From NCBI GenBank assembly GCA_947492525.1, contig CANLNQ010000011.1, forward strand, positions 62,001 through 126,000: a DNA stretch of 64,000 bases. Direction: 5' to 3'. A program made the position numbers and the translations under genes. Under the pieces are notes generated by a model. It saw only the letters and a program-made list of their open reading frames with translations. It was not told the DNA's origin and made no database searches. The stretch's first letter is position 1. Each line of letters begins with the position of its first letter. This stretch comes from an uncultured Granulosicoccus sp. (GTDB taxonomy: Bacteria > Pseudomonadota > Gammaproteobacteria > Granulosicoccales > Granulosicoccaceae). Positions 39,283 to 48,279 of the stretch are shown piece after piece.

Positions 39283-39312
39283 TTGACTCAAATGTTTAAC
39301 CTAGGCTAATCT
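39283..39312 (+). promoter_or_regulatory. Promoter of the Mn/Fe transporter with an overlapping MntR/DtxR-type palindrome
   Basis: -35 TTGACT (39283-39288), 18-bp spacer, -10 TAATCT (39307-39312), 33 nt before the sitA start. The spacer and -10 are covered by TTAACCTAGGCTAA (39296-39309), a 14-bp palindrome with one mismatched pair, of the TTAnCCTAGGnTAA kind expected for DtxR-family proteins. Binding here would block RNA polymerase. MntR is encoded across the gap. Confidence 0.6.
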
Positions 39313-39344
39313 ATATACCGCATACAAACTCTGAGAATCGAGGC

Positions 39345-40253
39345 ATGTCATTCAAACATTCTTTCGCTGCGCCTGCGCTCGCATTGCTGCTGTCGGTGGT
39401 GGCTGTCGGTGCGAACGCGCAAGATGGCAAATTGAAGGTCGTGACCACCTTCACGGTGCTTGCAGATATGGCCCGGAACGTGGCTGGCGAGCATGCCGAG
39501 GTCGTGTCAGTGACCAAACCGGGCGCGGAAATTCACGGCTATCAGCCAACGCCGAGGGACATCGTTCGCGCCAGCGATGCTGATCTGATCCTGTGGAACG
39601 GGTTGAACCTGGAACTCTGGTTCGAGCAGTTTCTCGGAAACCTGAACGAGATACCTTCGGCCACACTGACCGACGGCATCGACCCGATCTCCATCGCAGA
39701 AGGTGCCTATGAAGGCCTGGCCAACCCGCATGCATGGATGGGTCTCGACAATGCCAGTGTCTATGTCGACAACATCGCCGCGGCATTGGCGAAACACGAC
39801 CCTGACAATGCTGAGGCTTATCAGGCCAACGCCGAGGCCTACAAGCAGCAGATCATCGACACGATCAAGCCGCTGCATGAAAAGATCAACGAGATTCCAG
39901 AGGCGCAACGCTGGCTGGTGACGTGCGAAGGTGCCTTCAGCTACCTTGCCCGGGACTTCGGCATGAAGGAGCTTTACCTGTGGCCCATGAATGCCGACCA
40001 GATCGGTACACCGCAACAGGTCCGCGCCGTGGTCGATGGCGTAAAGGAAAACCGCATACCGGTCGTGTTCTGCGAAAGCACCGTCAATACCTCACCTGCA
40101 AAACAGGTGGCTCGAGAGACCGGGGCTGCCTATGGTGGCGTGTTGTACGTGGATAGCCTGAGCGCGGCTGACGGTCCGGTGCCTACCTACCTTGATCTGC
40201 TGCGGGTAACCTCACAGACGGTTGCCGATGGCCTGACCGACAACCTCAATTGA
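39345..40253 (+). CDS. sitA: Manganese/iron ABC transporter, periplasmic binding protein (SitA/MntC type)
   Basis: 302 residues with a signal peptide (ALALLLSVVAVGANA, cut before QDG). Cluster A-I metal binding protein: metal ligands in EIHGYQPTPRDI, NPHAWMG, TCEGAFSYLARDFG and the acidic C-terminal DSLSAADGP. It lacks the His-rich loop of ZnuA zinc proteins, which together with MntR next door points to Mn2+ or Fe2+. It is the first gene of a four-gene transporter unit and its promoter carries a DtxR-type palindrome. Confidence 0.92.
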   Translation: MSFKHSFAAPALALLLSVVAVGANAQDGKLKVVTTFTVLADMARNVAGEHAEVVSVTKPGAEIHGYQPTPRDIVRASDADLILWNGLNLELWFEQFLGNLNEIPSATLTDGIDPISIAEGAYEGLANPHAWMGLDNASVYVDNIAAALAKHDPDNAEAYQANAEAYKQQIIDTIKPLHEKINEIPEAQRWLVTCEGAFSYLARDFGMKELYLWPMNADQIGTPQQVRAVVDGVKENRIPVVFCESTVNTSPAKQVARETGAAYGGVLYVDSLSAADGPVPTYLDLLRVTSQTVADGLTDNLN

Positions 40254-40268
40254 CCAGAGGACAAGTCC

Positions 40269-41219
40269 TTGCCAGAATCAGTAAAACGCAGTGAAACCAT
40301 CCCCATGCAATCAGATGATTCAGGCGCCGGCATTTCTGCACGCAATGTGACCGTCACCTACCGCAACGGTCACACTGCCCTGTACGATGCAAGCTTCGAA
40401 GTCCCGTTGGGCACCATCACCGCACTGGTTGGCGTCAATGGTGCCGGCAAGTCCACACTGTTCAAGGCAATCATGGGATTCCTGCCGGCCGGCAAGGGCG
40501 AAATCCGTCTATTGGGTCGGAGCGTGAAGCAAGCCATTCGCGAGAATCTGGTTGCCTATGTACCACAGTCCGAAGAGGTCGACTGGGCTTTCCCGATACT
40601 GGTCTCGGATGTGGTCATGATGGGCCGCTACGGGCATATGGGCTTCCTGCGGCGCCCGACGAAGACAGACAGGGAAAGTGTCGACATGGCACTTGAGCGC
40701 GTCGGCATGCAGGACTTCCGCCACCGCCAGATCGGCGAACTGTCGGGAGGTCAGCGCAAACGCATCTTTCTCGCTCGATCGCTGGCTCAGGACGGACAAG
40801 TGATACTGCTGGACGAGCCGTTCACCGGTGTCGATGTCAAGACGGAAGGTCGTATCGTGGAATTGTTGCGCGAGTTGCGCGAGGAAGGGCGTGTCATGCT
40901 GGTGTCCACCCATAACCTCGGCTCCGTACCGGAGTTCTGTGATCGCACGGTACTCGTGAAAAACACGATACTGGCCTACGGGCCGACAGAAACCACCTTC
41001 ACTCACCATAATCTGGAACTCGCCTTCGGCGGTGTCCTGCGTCACTTCACGCTCAGTGGCCAGGAGCTGCATGACGATGATGATCCGCGTGAGGTATCGA
41101 TCATCACGGACGATGAACGCCCCTTCGTCCACTACGGCGACCCGGTGGCAAACCCCGCACCGGACGGATCCGAGAACACTGTCGCAACCGGCGATACCAA
41201 CGCCACTCCGCACTCATGA
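40269..41219 (+). CDS. sitB: Manganese/iron ABC transporter, ATP-binding protein
   Basis: 316 residues if the TTG at 40269 is the start; AGAGGA lies 7 nt upstream, which favours it over ATG 40305. Walker A GVNGAGKST, Q-loop YVPQSEEVDW, signature LSGGQRKR, Walker B VILLDEPFTGVD and switch His STHN are all intact. The C-terminal 60 residues after the ATPase core are acidic and probably disordered, with no known domain. It powers metal import with the two permeases that follow; its stop overlaps the next ATG by 4 nt. Confidence 0.92.
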   Translation: MPESVKRSETIPMQSDDSGAGISARNVTVTYRNGHTALYDASFEVPLGTITALVGVNGAGKSTLFKAIMGFLPAGKGEIRLLGRSVKQAIRENLVAYVPQSEEVDWAFPILVSDVVMMGRYGHMGFLRRPTKTDRESVDMALERVGMQDFRHRQIGELSGGQRKRIFLARSLAQDGQVILLDEPFTGVDVKTEGRIVELLRELREEGRVMLVSTHNLGSVPEFCDRTVLVKNTILAYGPTETTFTHHNLELAFGGVLRHFTLSGQELHDDDDPREVSIITDDERPFVHYGDPVANPAPDGSENTVATGDTNATPHS

Positions 41220-42121
41220 TCCCGTATCTGCTCGAGCCGTTCGGATACGGCTATATGGTCAATGCCATGTGGGTGTCCGCGCTGGTCGGCGGCGTGTGCG
41301 CCTTTCTGTCCTGCTATCTGATGCTCAAGGGCTGGTCCCTGATCGGTGATGCCTTGAGCCATTCGGTCGTACCGGGTGTGGCAGGTGCCTTCATGCTCGG
41401 TTTGCCCTTCTCCCTTGGCGCTTTCATTGCCGGCGGACTCGCGGCCGCCGCCATGCTCTTTCTCAGCGAACGCTCGGGACTCAAGATCGATGTCATCATA
41501 GGCATCATCTTCACGGCCTTTTTCGGCCTGGGCCTGTTCATGGTCTCCGTGAACCCCATGGCAATCAGCATACAGACGATCGTGATGGGTAATATTCTTG
41601 CCATCACCCCGGAAGATACCCTGCAGCTGGTATTGATCGGCGTGATCTCGCTGACTGTCCTGCTCGCCAAGTGGAAGGATCTGATGGTGACATTCTTCGA
41701 CGAGAATCACGCCCGCACCATCGGACTGCGGCCTGATCTGCTCAAGGCCCTGTTCTTCATGCTGCTTTCCGCCTCTGTCGTGGCCGCGATGATGACCGTG
41801 GGTGCGTTTCTGGTCATCGCCATGGTGGTCACGCCGGGTGCCACGGCGTACCTGCTGTGCGACCGGTTTACCCGACTGATCATGCTGTCCGTGGCGATCG
41901 GCACGCTCACCAGTTTTGCCGGCGCCTACATCAGTTATTTTCTCGACGGCGCTACCGGCGGCGTGATTGTTGTTCTGCAGACACTGATCTTTCTCTGCGC
42001 CTTCGTGTTTGCACCGAAACACGGTGTGCTGGCAAGTCGTCGCAAGGCTGCGGCAGCGCTGAACACGCAGCGGAACAGGAACAGCGCAACCCCCCACATC
42101 GTGGAAGAGTCCATCCGATGA
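41216..42121 (+). CDS. sitC: Manganese/iron ABC transporter permease
   Basis: 301 residues, ABC-3 family, eight or nine hydrophobic helices. Typical blocks are GGVCAFLSCYLMLKGWSLIGDALSHSV near the N-terminus and FLVIAMVVTPGATAYLL in the C-terminal half. Starts by ATGA overlap with the ATPase gene and ends by ATGA overlap with the next permease gene, so all are translated together. With the second permease it forms the membrane channel. Confidence 0.92.
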   Translation: MIPYLLEPFGYGYMVNAMWVSALVGGVCAFLSCYLMLKGWSLIGDALSHSVVPGVAGAFMLGLPFSLGAFIAGGLAAAAMLFLSERSGLKIDVIIGIIFTAFFGLGLFMVSVNPMAISIQTIVMGNILAITPEDTLQLVLIGVISLTVLLAKWKDLMVTFFDENHARTIGLRPDLLKALFFMLLSASVVAAMMTVGAFLVIAMVVTPGATAYLLCDRFTRLIMLSVAIGTLTSFAGAYISYFLDGATGGVIVVLQTLIFLCAFVFAPKHGVLASRRKAAAALNTQRNRNSATPHIVEESIR

Positions 42122-43005
42122 TACTGGAAACCCTGTTACAGCCTTTTCAGTTCCCGTTCATGCAGAACGCCTTCTGGATTGCGGTGTTGGTTGCCCCGCC
42201 AACCGCATTGCTGTCCTGCTATCTGGTGCTCAAGGGCTGGGCTCTGATGGGCGATGCCGTGAGTCACGCCACGCTGCCGGGTGTGGTCCTGGCCTGGATA
42301 CTGAACCTGCCATTGATTGTCGGGGCATTTGTCGCAGGCATGACCTGCGCTCTGCTGACGGGGTATCTGGCCGAGAACAGCCGAGTGAAACAGGACACCG
42401 TCATGGGGGTGGTGTTCTCCGGCATGTTCGGCGCCGGCATCATCCTGTTCACGGCGATTCACACGAACGAACATCTGGATCATGTGCTGTTCGGCAATAT
42501 GCTTGGCGTCGGCAAGGAAGACCTGCTGACAACCGGACTGATCAGCCTGCTGGTCTCCGCGGCGCTGCTGCTCAAGTGGAAAGACCTGCTGTTGCATGCA
42601 TTCGACCCTGCTCAGGCAACCACGCTGGGCCTGAATACGAATCTGCTTCACTACGGACTGCTGATCAGCCTGTCGCTGACCATCGTGGCGACCTTGTCCT
42701 CGGTTGGACTGATACTGGCCGTGGCACTGCTGGTCACCCCCGGCGCCATCGCCTTTCTGACCGTACGCAGTTTCGGTCACATGCTGGTCGTGTCGGTCAT
42801 CGTCTGCCTCTTCTCACTGCTGGCAGGTGCCTATGTCAGTTTCTTTCTGGACAGTGCGCCAGCCCCGACCGTTGTGTTGATTCTCACCCTTATCTTCATT
42901 GCAGCCTTCACCAGACGACTGCTTGAAACACACAGGCAGTCGAGACAGAGAACCGACCAGAATCCGGAAGACGAGCCGCAGGCAGAGGGCTCCATCCTGC
43001 CTTGA
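42118..43005 (+). CDS. sitD: Manganese/iron ABC transporter permease
   Basis: 295 residues from the ATG at 42118, which overlaps the sitC stop; the frame is open to 41857 but that part is antisense-like shadow of sitC. Same ABC-3 family as its neighbour with LSCYLVLKGWALMGDAVSHATLPG and ALLVTPGAIAFL, about 30-40 percent alike by eye, consistent with SitC/SitD being a heterodimer born from duplication. The hydrophilic tail (about 35 residues) is cytoplasmic. Confidence 0.92.
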   Translation: MILETLLQPFQFPFMQNAFWIAVLVAPPTALLSCYLVLKGWALMGDAVSHATLPGVVLAWILNLPLIVGAFVAGMTCALLTGYLAENSRVKQDTVMGVVFSGMFGAGIILFTAIHTNEHLDHVLFGNMLGVGKEDLLTTGLISLLVSAALLLKWKDLLLHAFDPAQATTLGLNTNLLHYGLLISLSLTIVATLSSVGLILAVALLVTPGAIAFLTVRSFGHMLVVSVIVCLFSLLAGAYVSFFLDSAPAPTVVLILTLIFIAAFTRRLLETHRQSRQRTDQNPEDEPQAEGSILP

Positions 43006-43111
43006 CGCGCAGAGCCCGAGGGTTCGTAGTCGCTGTCGCAGTCAGCTCTACGCGGAGCGCAGGTTTCACGCGGGTCCCGCCTCATGTACAATTGCAGCTG
43101 AAACACGCATT

Positions 43112-43138
43112 GATAATAAGAATGATTCGTATTATTCT
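43112..43138 (+). promoter_or_regulatory. Fur box upstream of the ferric iron binding protein gene
   Basis: Bases 43113-43135 form a 23-bp palindrome centred on G43124 with 10 of 11 pairs matching, rich in the GATAAT/ATTATC-type repeats of the Fur consensus (left half ATAATAAGAAT). It lies 35-60 nt before the fbpA-like start, where iron-loaded Fur would repress transcription. Confidence 0.8.
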
Positions 43139-43172
43139 CCATGCTATTTTCTACAGAGTCGAATACCGTCCC

Positions 43173-44192
43173 ATGAAATCTCATCTGTTTCGTACATTCA
43201 TCGCTGCCGGCGCCTTGCTGTCAGTGGCCGGCAATGCCCTGGCGGCTGAAGAAGTCAACGTCTATTCCTATCGTCAACCCTTTCTGACCAAACCGGTTTT
43301 CGATGAGTTCACGAAAGAGACCGGCATCAAGGTCAACACGGTCTTCGCCAAGGAAGGACTGATCGAACGGCTGATGAACGAAGGCCGTAACAGCCCGGCT
43401 GATCTGATGCTGGTCGCCAACGTCGGCAGTCTGGGTGCAGCCGTCGAGTCGGATCTGGCGCAACGGGTCGACAGTGATGTACTCGAGGCCAATATTCCGG
43501 CCAATTTCCGCGACAAGGCCAACCGATGGTTCGGTCTGACATCACGCGCACGAATCATCGTGACGTCGAAGGATCGTGTGGAGCCAGGCCTGGTGGAGAC
43601 TTACGCCGACCTCACAAAGCCGGAGCTCAAAGGTCGAATCTGCACGCGCAGCGGCAAGCACCCCTACATGGTGGAACTCGTCGCCGCCATGATCACTCAC
43701 GATGGCAAGGCCGCGGCACAGAAATGGCTGTCTGGCGTGAAAGACAATCTGGCACGCAAACCTCAAGGCGGAGACCGCGCTCAGGTCAGCGCCATCGCTG
43801 AGGGTGAATGCGATGTGGCCATTCTCAATTCCTACTACATGGGTGGTCTGCTGAGTGATCCTGAAACCCAGGCGACTGCCGAATCGGTCAATATCGTCTT
43901 CCCCGACCAGGACGGCAACGGCACTCACATGAACATCAGTGGGGTCATCATGACCAAGGCCGCGCCCAATCGAGACAATGCGCTGAAACTGATGGAGTTC
44001 CTGTCGAACGATGTTGCACAGTCAATCTACGCCGATCTGAACCACGAATACCCGATCAACCCGGATGTCCCCCCTTCGGATCTGATCGCCAGCTGGGGCG
44101 AGTTCAAGCACGACGAGTTGTCCTTGAACGCCATCATCAAGAACCGGGCTCTGGCCTACCGATTGGCTGACGAAGTGGACTATGACGGCTGA
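43173..44192 (+). CDS. fbpA: Ferric iron ABC transporter, periplasmic binding protein (FbpA/FutA type)
   Basis: 339 residues from the ATG at 43173, with a signal peptide (FIAAGALLSVAGNALA, cut before AEEVNVYS). Class II binding protein: VYSYRQPFLTKPVFDEF, GLTSRARIIV, RSGKHPYMVEL and the iron-binding tyrosine pair in ILNSYYMGGL. It captures Fe3+ in the periplasm. A strong Fur box precedes it. Its end overlaps the permease gene by 11 nt. The frame is open upstream to 43002, across the Fur box, so the longer version is not credible. Confidence 0.93.
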   Translation: MKSHLFRTFIAAGALLSVAGNALAAEEVNVYSYRQPFLTKPVFDEFTKETGIKVNTVFAKEGLIERLMNEGRNSPADLMLVANVGSLGAAVESDLAQRVDSDVLEANIPANFRDKANRWFGLTSRARIIVTSKDRVEPGLVETYADLTKPELKGRICTRSGKHPYMVELVAAMITHDGKAAAQKWLSGVKDNLARKPQGGDRAQVSAIAEGECDVAILNSYYMGGLLSDPETQATAESVNIVFPDQDGNGTHMNISGVIMTKAAPNRDNALKLMEFLSNDVAQSIYADLNHEYPINPDVPPSDLIASWGEFKHDELSLNAIIKNRALAYRLADEVDYDG

Positions 44193-46203
44193 CAAACCGG
44201 TCACCGGCCGAGTGAAAGCCCGCTGGGGATCCTCAGCGGCCTATCACTCGGCCATGTCAGCCAAGGTAAGCTGGCCCAGGGAATCCCTGTCAGAATCCGG
44301 TCCGGTGCAGACCGGCCTGAACAACACGGCCGTACACCCCGGTCCGGAAGGCCAGTCAACCCCTGAAATCCAGTATCACCGCCTGATTCCCGGGCAGACT
44401 GTCGCCGTAGGTCAGAATCCCCCTTGCGGTGTCATCGCCCCCCGTGCACCGGACGCAACCGGCCGCAAGGTCAGACACCGTTACGGGCTGCCCGCTTTCA
44501 GTGGCTGGTCTGTTGTTGCGCTGCTGGTTGCCTTCATTGTCTGTCTGCCCGTTCTGTCTGTCCTCTGGCTATCGTTCAACCCCGAAGAGAATATCTGGCC
44601 GCATCTGGTCAACACGGTCCTGGGAAGCTACATCTTGACAACGCTGGGGTTGATGCTGGGCGTGGCCATCGGTACGCTACTCATCGGCGTCAGCACCGCC
44701 TGGCTGATCACCCACTACGAATTCCCCGGCCGCTCGCTCTTCAACTGGGCTTTGTTGCTGCCTTTCGCCGTGCCCGCCTATGTGATTGCGTTCATCTATA
44801 CCGACCTGCTGGAGTTCGCAGGCCCGGTACAGTCCGGTCTACGCGCCCTGTTCGGCTGGAAGCTGGCCAACGAATACTGGTTCCCGGCGATACGAACCCT
44901 GCCAGGCGCCACACTCATGCTGGTACTGGTGCTCTATCCCTACGTCTACCTGTTGTCCCGCGCCGCCTTCCTCGAACAATCGGCCTCGGTACTCGAAGCG
45001 GCCAGAGTGCTTGGCGGTTCGTCCCAGAACCTCTTCTTTCGTGTCGCCTTGCCCATGGCACGACCGGCGATCGTCGTCGGTCTCGCCATGGCCCTGATGG
45101 AGACACTCAACGATTTCGGCACCGTGGATTACTTTGCGGTGCGCACGCTCACAGCCGGGCTGTACGACGTCTGGCTGGGCATGAACAATCTGGGTGGTGG
45201 CGCCCAGATCGCAGCACTGCTGTTGATGTTCGTGATGATGCTCATCGGTCTGGAAAAGATCAGTCGCCGCCACCAGCAGAACTTCCAGCCTACCGCCACC
45301 CGCTTTCGCCAGCTGACTCGCCACCCACTGCGCGGCCGTCGTGCCTGGCTGGCCAGTACCATCTGCCTGACGCCGATAGTGCTGGGTTTTCTGATTCCTG
45401 CCTGGGTGCTGGTGGATTATGCCATTACCTATTTCGCGGAGTCCTGGACCGACGACTTCCGCCAGATCGCGCTGAATTCCATGCTGCTCTCGGCAACAGC
45501 TGCCGTAACCGCCGTGACCATCGGCATCCTGCTGAGCTACAGTCAGCGCCTGCATCCCACCCGACTGTTGCGAACCAGTGTCAACGTCTCCAGCATGGGC
45601 TATGCGGTACCCGGTGCCGTGCTGGCCATTGGCGTCATCATCCCGTTTGCCACGTTCGACAACACGCTGGATGATTTCATGCGCAAGCATTTCGATATCT
45701 CCACGGGCCTGCTGCTCAGCGGGACGGTCTTCGCGCTCATATTTGCCTATACGGTTCGCTTTCTCGCAGTCGCCTATGGTTCAGTGGATGCCAGCATGAA
45801 GAAAATCAGCCCGCATATGGACGATGCCGCACGGTCTCTGGGTCATTCTTCAGGCAGCATCCTGACGCGCATACATCTGCCGCTGATGAAGAGCGGTGTC
45901 CTGACCGCAGCACTGGTCGTCTTTGTCGACTGCATGAAGGAGCTGCCAGCCACGCTGATACTGAGACCGTTCAATTTCGACACGCTTGCTACCCATGTGT
46001 ACCAGTTTGCCTCCGATGAACTCATTGGTGAGGCCTCATTGGGTGCCTTGCTGATCGTACTGGTAGGCCTTGCGCCGGTCATATTGCTCACGACCACCAT
46101 TGACCGTTCGCGGGAATTGAAGGCGGCAGGCATCACGACCATCGACGCATCGGGAGATCCCGCATCAGCCGATGGGGCAGCCCCGGTACAGACAAGCACC
46201 TGA
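44182..46203 (+). CDS. fbpB: Ferric iron ABC transporter permease (FbpB type, fused double domain)
   Basis: 673 residues if it starts at the ATG at 44182, 11 nt before the fbpA stop. The core has two tandem BPD_transp_1 domains with EAA loops EAARVLGGSSQNLFF and DAARSLGHSSGSILT, about 12 helices, as in FbpB/SfuB. The first 110 residues before the first helix are hydrophilic, proline/glycine-rich and not part of the family; usual FbpB proteins are about 540-560 residues. A later start is possible, though GC-rich third positions argue the extension is translated. No ATPase gene follows; it must be encoded elsewhere. Confidence 0.9.
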   Translation: MTADKPVTGRVKARWGSSAAYHSAMSAKVSWPRESLSESGPVQTGLNNTAVHPGPEGQSTPEIQYHRLIPGQTVAVGQNPPCGVIAPRAPDATGRKVRHRYGLPAFSGWSVVALLVAFIVCLPVLSVLWLSFNPEENIWPHLVNTVLGSYILTTLGLMLGVAIGTLLIGVSTAWLITHYEFPGRSLFNWALLLPFAVPAYVIAFIYTDLLEFAGPVQSGLRALFGWKLANEYWFPAIRTLPGATLMLVLVLYPYVYLLSRAAFLEQSASVLEAARVLGGSSQNLFFRVALPMARPAIVVGLAMALMETLNDFGTVDYFAVRTLTAGLYDVWLGMNNLGGGAQIAALLLMFVMMLIGLEKISRRHQQNFQPTATRFRQLTRHPLRGRRAWLASTICLTPIVLGFLIPAWVLVDYAITYFAESWTDDFRQIALNSMLLSATAAVTAVTIGILLSYSQRLHPTRLLRTSVNVSSMGYAVPGAVLAIGVIIPFATFDNTLDDFMRKHFDISTGLLLSGTVFALIFAYTVRFLAVAYGSVDASMKKISPHMDDAARSLGHSSGSILTRIHLPLMKSGVLTAALVVFVDCMKELPATLILRPFNFDTLATHVYQFASDELIGEASLGALLIVLVGLAPVILLTTTIDRSRELKAAGITTIDASGDPASADGAAPVQTST

Positions 46204-46274
46204 ATTCCTCGACAGAGCGTCCTTCTGCAAACCCGACCCTCGAGGGTTACCCCCCCCGAGGAACGGGTAGTCAC

Positions 46275-47096
46275 TCAAGCGCTCGTATCGGGAGCGGGCA
46301 TGGCACCCGTCATCATTGCCACGGCATCCGACATCGTGTGATCCCCGGGCTTGATCACGCACAGACGCTTGCCGAGACGATGAATATGGATGCGATCGGA
46401 AATCTCGAACACATGTGGCATGTTGTGCGAGATCAGAACGATCGGCAATCCTCTGTCCCGCACTTCCTTGATCAACTCCAGTACCCGGCGTGATTCCTTG
46501 ACCCCCAGTGCGGCTGTCGGCTCATCGAGTATGACAACCTTGGAACCAAAGGCCACGGCTCTGGCTACTGCCACACCCTGACGTTGTCCACCGGAGAGCG
46601 TCTCGACGGCCTGAGAAATGTTCTGGATGGTCATCAACCCCAGTTCATTGAGCTTTTCCCGGGCAATCCTCTCCATCGCAGGCCTGTCCAGTGCCTTCAA
46701 CCACTTTCCCATGAAGCCGGGCTTGCGCAATTCACGCCCCAGAAACATGTTGTCGCCAATCGATAGTGCAGGAGACAATGCAAGGTTCTGGTAAACGGTC
46801 TCGATGCCGGCACTGCGGGCTTCCATCGGTGAGCGAAAATCCACTTTCCTTCCATCGAGTTCCACGGTACCACTATCGGGGACCACCGCGCCGGACAAGG
46901 CCTTGATCAAGGTTGACTTGCCAGCACCATTGTCACCGATGACGGCCAGGATCTCCCCTGCACGCAATTCGAAGTCTGCCTTGTCGATGGCGACCACGCG
47001 GCCGAAATGCTTGACCAGCCCGCTCGCCTTGATGACTACTCGCGCTTCGTTTTCTGTCTGACTCATGTTGTTCGCTGATACTGTTTCAGAACTCAC
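46275..47096 (-). CDS. frcA: Fructose-type sugar ABC transporter, ATP-binding protein
   Basis: 273 residues from the GTG at 47096, which overlaps the permease stop (GTGA) and has GGAG nine bases upstream; ATG 47066 is the alternative. A single ATPase domain, unlike the double RbsA type: Walker A GDNGAGKST, Q-loop YQNLALSP, signature LSGGQRQG, Walker B VVILDEPTAALG and switch ISHN. The single-domain form and the binding protein-permease-ATPase order match the rhizobial FrcBCA fructose/ribose/mannose system. Last gene of the unit. Confidence 0.88.
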   Translation of the reverse strand: MSSETVSANNMSQTENEARVVIKASGLVKHFGRVVAIDKADFELRAGEILAVIGDNGAGKSTLIKALSGAVVPDSGTVELDGRKVDFRSPMEARSAGIETVYQNLALSPALSIGDNMFLGRELRKPGFMGKWLKALDRPAMERIAREKLNELGLMTIQNISQAVETLSGGQRQGVAVARAVAFGSKVVILDEPTAALGVKESRRVLELIKEVRDRGLPIVLISHNMPHVFEISDRIHIHRLGKRLCVIKPGDHTMSDAVAMMTGAMPAPDTSA

Positions 47097-48172
47097 GCTG
47101 ATACTCTCCTCAACCACTGATCGATACCCACTGCCAGAATGATCAGGCAACCGATGGCAAAGCGTTGCCAGATGACATCGACGCCGGCAATCTTCAAACC
47201 CGAGCTGAAAACACCGACGATCAGCGCGCCGAACAAGGCACCCAGTATCGACCCTCGCCCGCCGAACAGCGAAGTACCACCGATGACCACCGCCGTGATT
47301 GAATCCAGGTTCGCGTCATAGAAACTCTGGGGACTGACCGAGCCCACCCGACCTATCGATACCCAGGCAGCCACCCCGGCGATGAAGCCTGCCACACCGT
47401 AGACCGACAGCAAGAGACGATTGGTATTGATACCACTGAGTTCAGCGGCATCCCGATCATCACCCACGGCATACACATGACGCCCCCAGGCCGTGTTGTT
47501 GAGCACGTACCAGAGAATCAGGAATACGGCGATCATCAGAAACGAGCCGTAGGTGAACACGGCACCGCCCAGAGAAACCCTCTCCCCGAAGAACTTCAAG
47601 GACGGTGCAACGTTGTCAATATCCTGGCTGCGGATCGACTGAGATCCGGAGTACCAGATGACCAGAGCAAAGAAGATATTCCAGGTGCCCAGGGTGACGA
47701 TGAAAGGAGGTAAACGCAAGCGTGTCACCAGAAGGCCGTTGACCATGCCGCACAATGTACCCACAATGAATCCCATGGGTATGGCCAGGACACTGGGTAC
47801 TCCCAACATCACGGCTGCCTTGCCAGCAACCACGGAGGCCAGCACCATGATCGCGGCGATCGACAGATCGATCCCGGCGGTCAGTATGATCAGCGTCTGC
47901 GCACAGGCCAGAAAGCCGATAATCGTCACCTGCTGAATGATCAGCGAAAGGTTGAAGGCAGTGAAGAAGCGTTCACCGGCGACCAGGCGGAACGCAATCA
48001 CACTGATGATCAGTATGATGACCGGCACCATGGCCGGGTTGCCGTGCAGGAAATGCTGGATACGCTGCAGTACTGTCTTGTTCTCTTCTTCGAATGCCGC
48101 CAGGCTGTCATCGCCGGCTGCGACCAGACCGGACTCCGCGTTTTCATTCGCCGATCGAGTTGAATCGGTCAT
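47093..48172 (-). CDS. frcC: Fructose-type sugar ABC transporter permease
   Basis: 359 residues with an acidic N-terminal tail of about 40 residues then about 9-10 helices of the BPD_transp_2 (RbsC/FrcC) family. Diagnostic blocks: TLIILTAGIDLSIAAIMVLAS, PPFIVTLGTWNIFFAL, VYAVGDDRDAAELSGIN and VIGGTSLFGGRGS. It forms the homodimeric inner-membrane channel. The gene is separated from frcB by 107 nt that contain a strong hairpin, and overlaps frcA by 4 nt. Confidence 0.9.
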   Translation of the reverse strand: MTDSTRSANENAESGLVAAGDDSLAAFEEENKTVLQRIQHFLHGNPAMVPVIILIISVIAFRLVAGERFFTAFNLSLIIQQVTIIGFLACAQTLIILTAGIDLSIAAIMVLASVVAGKAAVMLGVPSVLAIPMGFIVGTLCGMVNGLLVTRLRLPPFIVTLGTWNIFFALVIWYSGSQSIRSQDIDNVAPSLKFFGERVSLGGAVFTYGSFLMIAVFLILWYVLNNTAWGRHVYAVGDDRDAAELSGINTNRLLLSVYGVAGFIAGVAAWVSIGRVGSVSPQSFYDANLDSITAVVIGGTSLFGGRGSILGALFGALIVGVFSSGLKIAGVDVIWQRFAIGCLIILAVGIDQWLRRVSA

Positions 48173-48216
48173 CTTGGATATACCTCTTTTTTATTCCTTG
48201 AAGGATGTCGATGGCA

Positions 48217-48242
48217 ACCGGGGCGCCAGTTGGCGCCCCGGT
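48217..48242 (-). ncRNA. Intercistronic hairpin between frcB and frcC
   Basis: An 11-bp perfect GC-rich stem (48217-48227 with 48232-48242) and a 4-nt loop lie just after the frcB stop. There is no T run on the minus strand, so it is better read as an mRNA-stabilising or partial attenuation hairpin. Such hairpins often let the binding protein be made in excess over the permease. Confidence 0.55.
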
Positions 48243-48279
48243 GCTACATCAATGAATCCACAAACGGCAGGAGTGCTGC

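Larger units (their letters stand above)
38570..39344. other. 775-bp gene-free region between mntR and the metal transporter, filled with short tandem repeats
   Basis: No convincing gene. Long open frames exist on both strands, but they arise because the 11-bp repeat array contains no stop codons in any frame, and their codon use is unlike the neighbours. The region holds an 11-bp-unit array (38787-38940), an 8-bp-unit array (39145-39225) and, at its right end, the sitA promoter and operator (39283-39312). Confidence 0.75.

Noticed and set aside
41857-42117. Longer N-terminus for the second Mn permease
   Set aside because: This part overlaps sitC in another frame; the family begins at ATG 42118, which overlaps the sitC stop.
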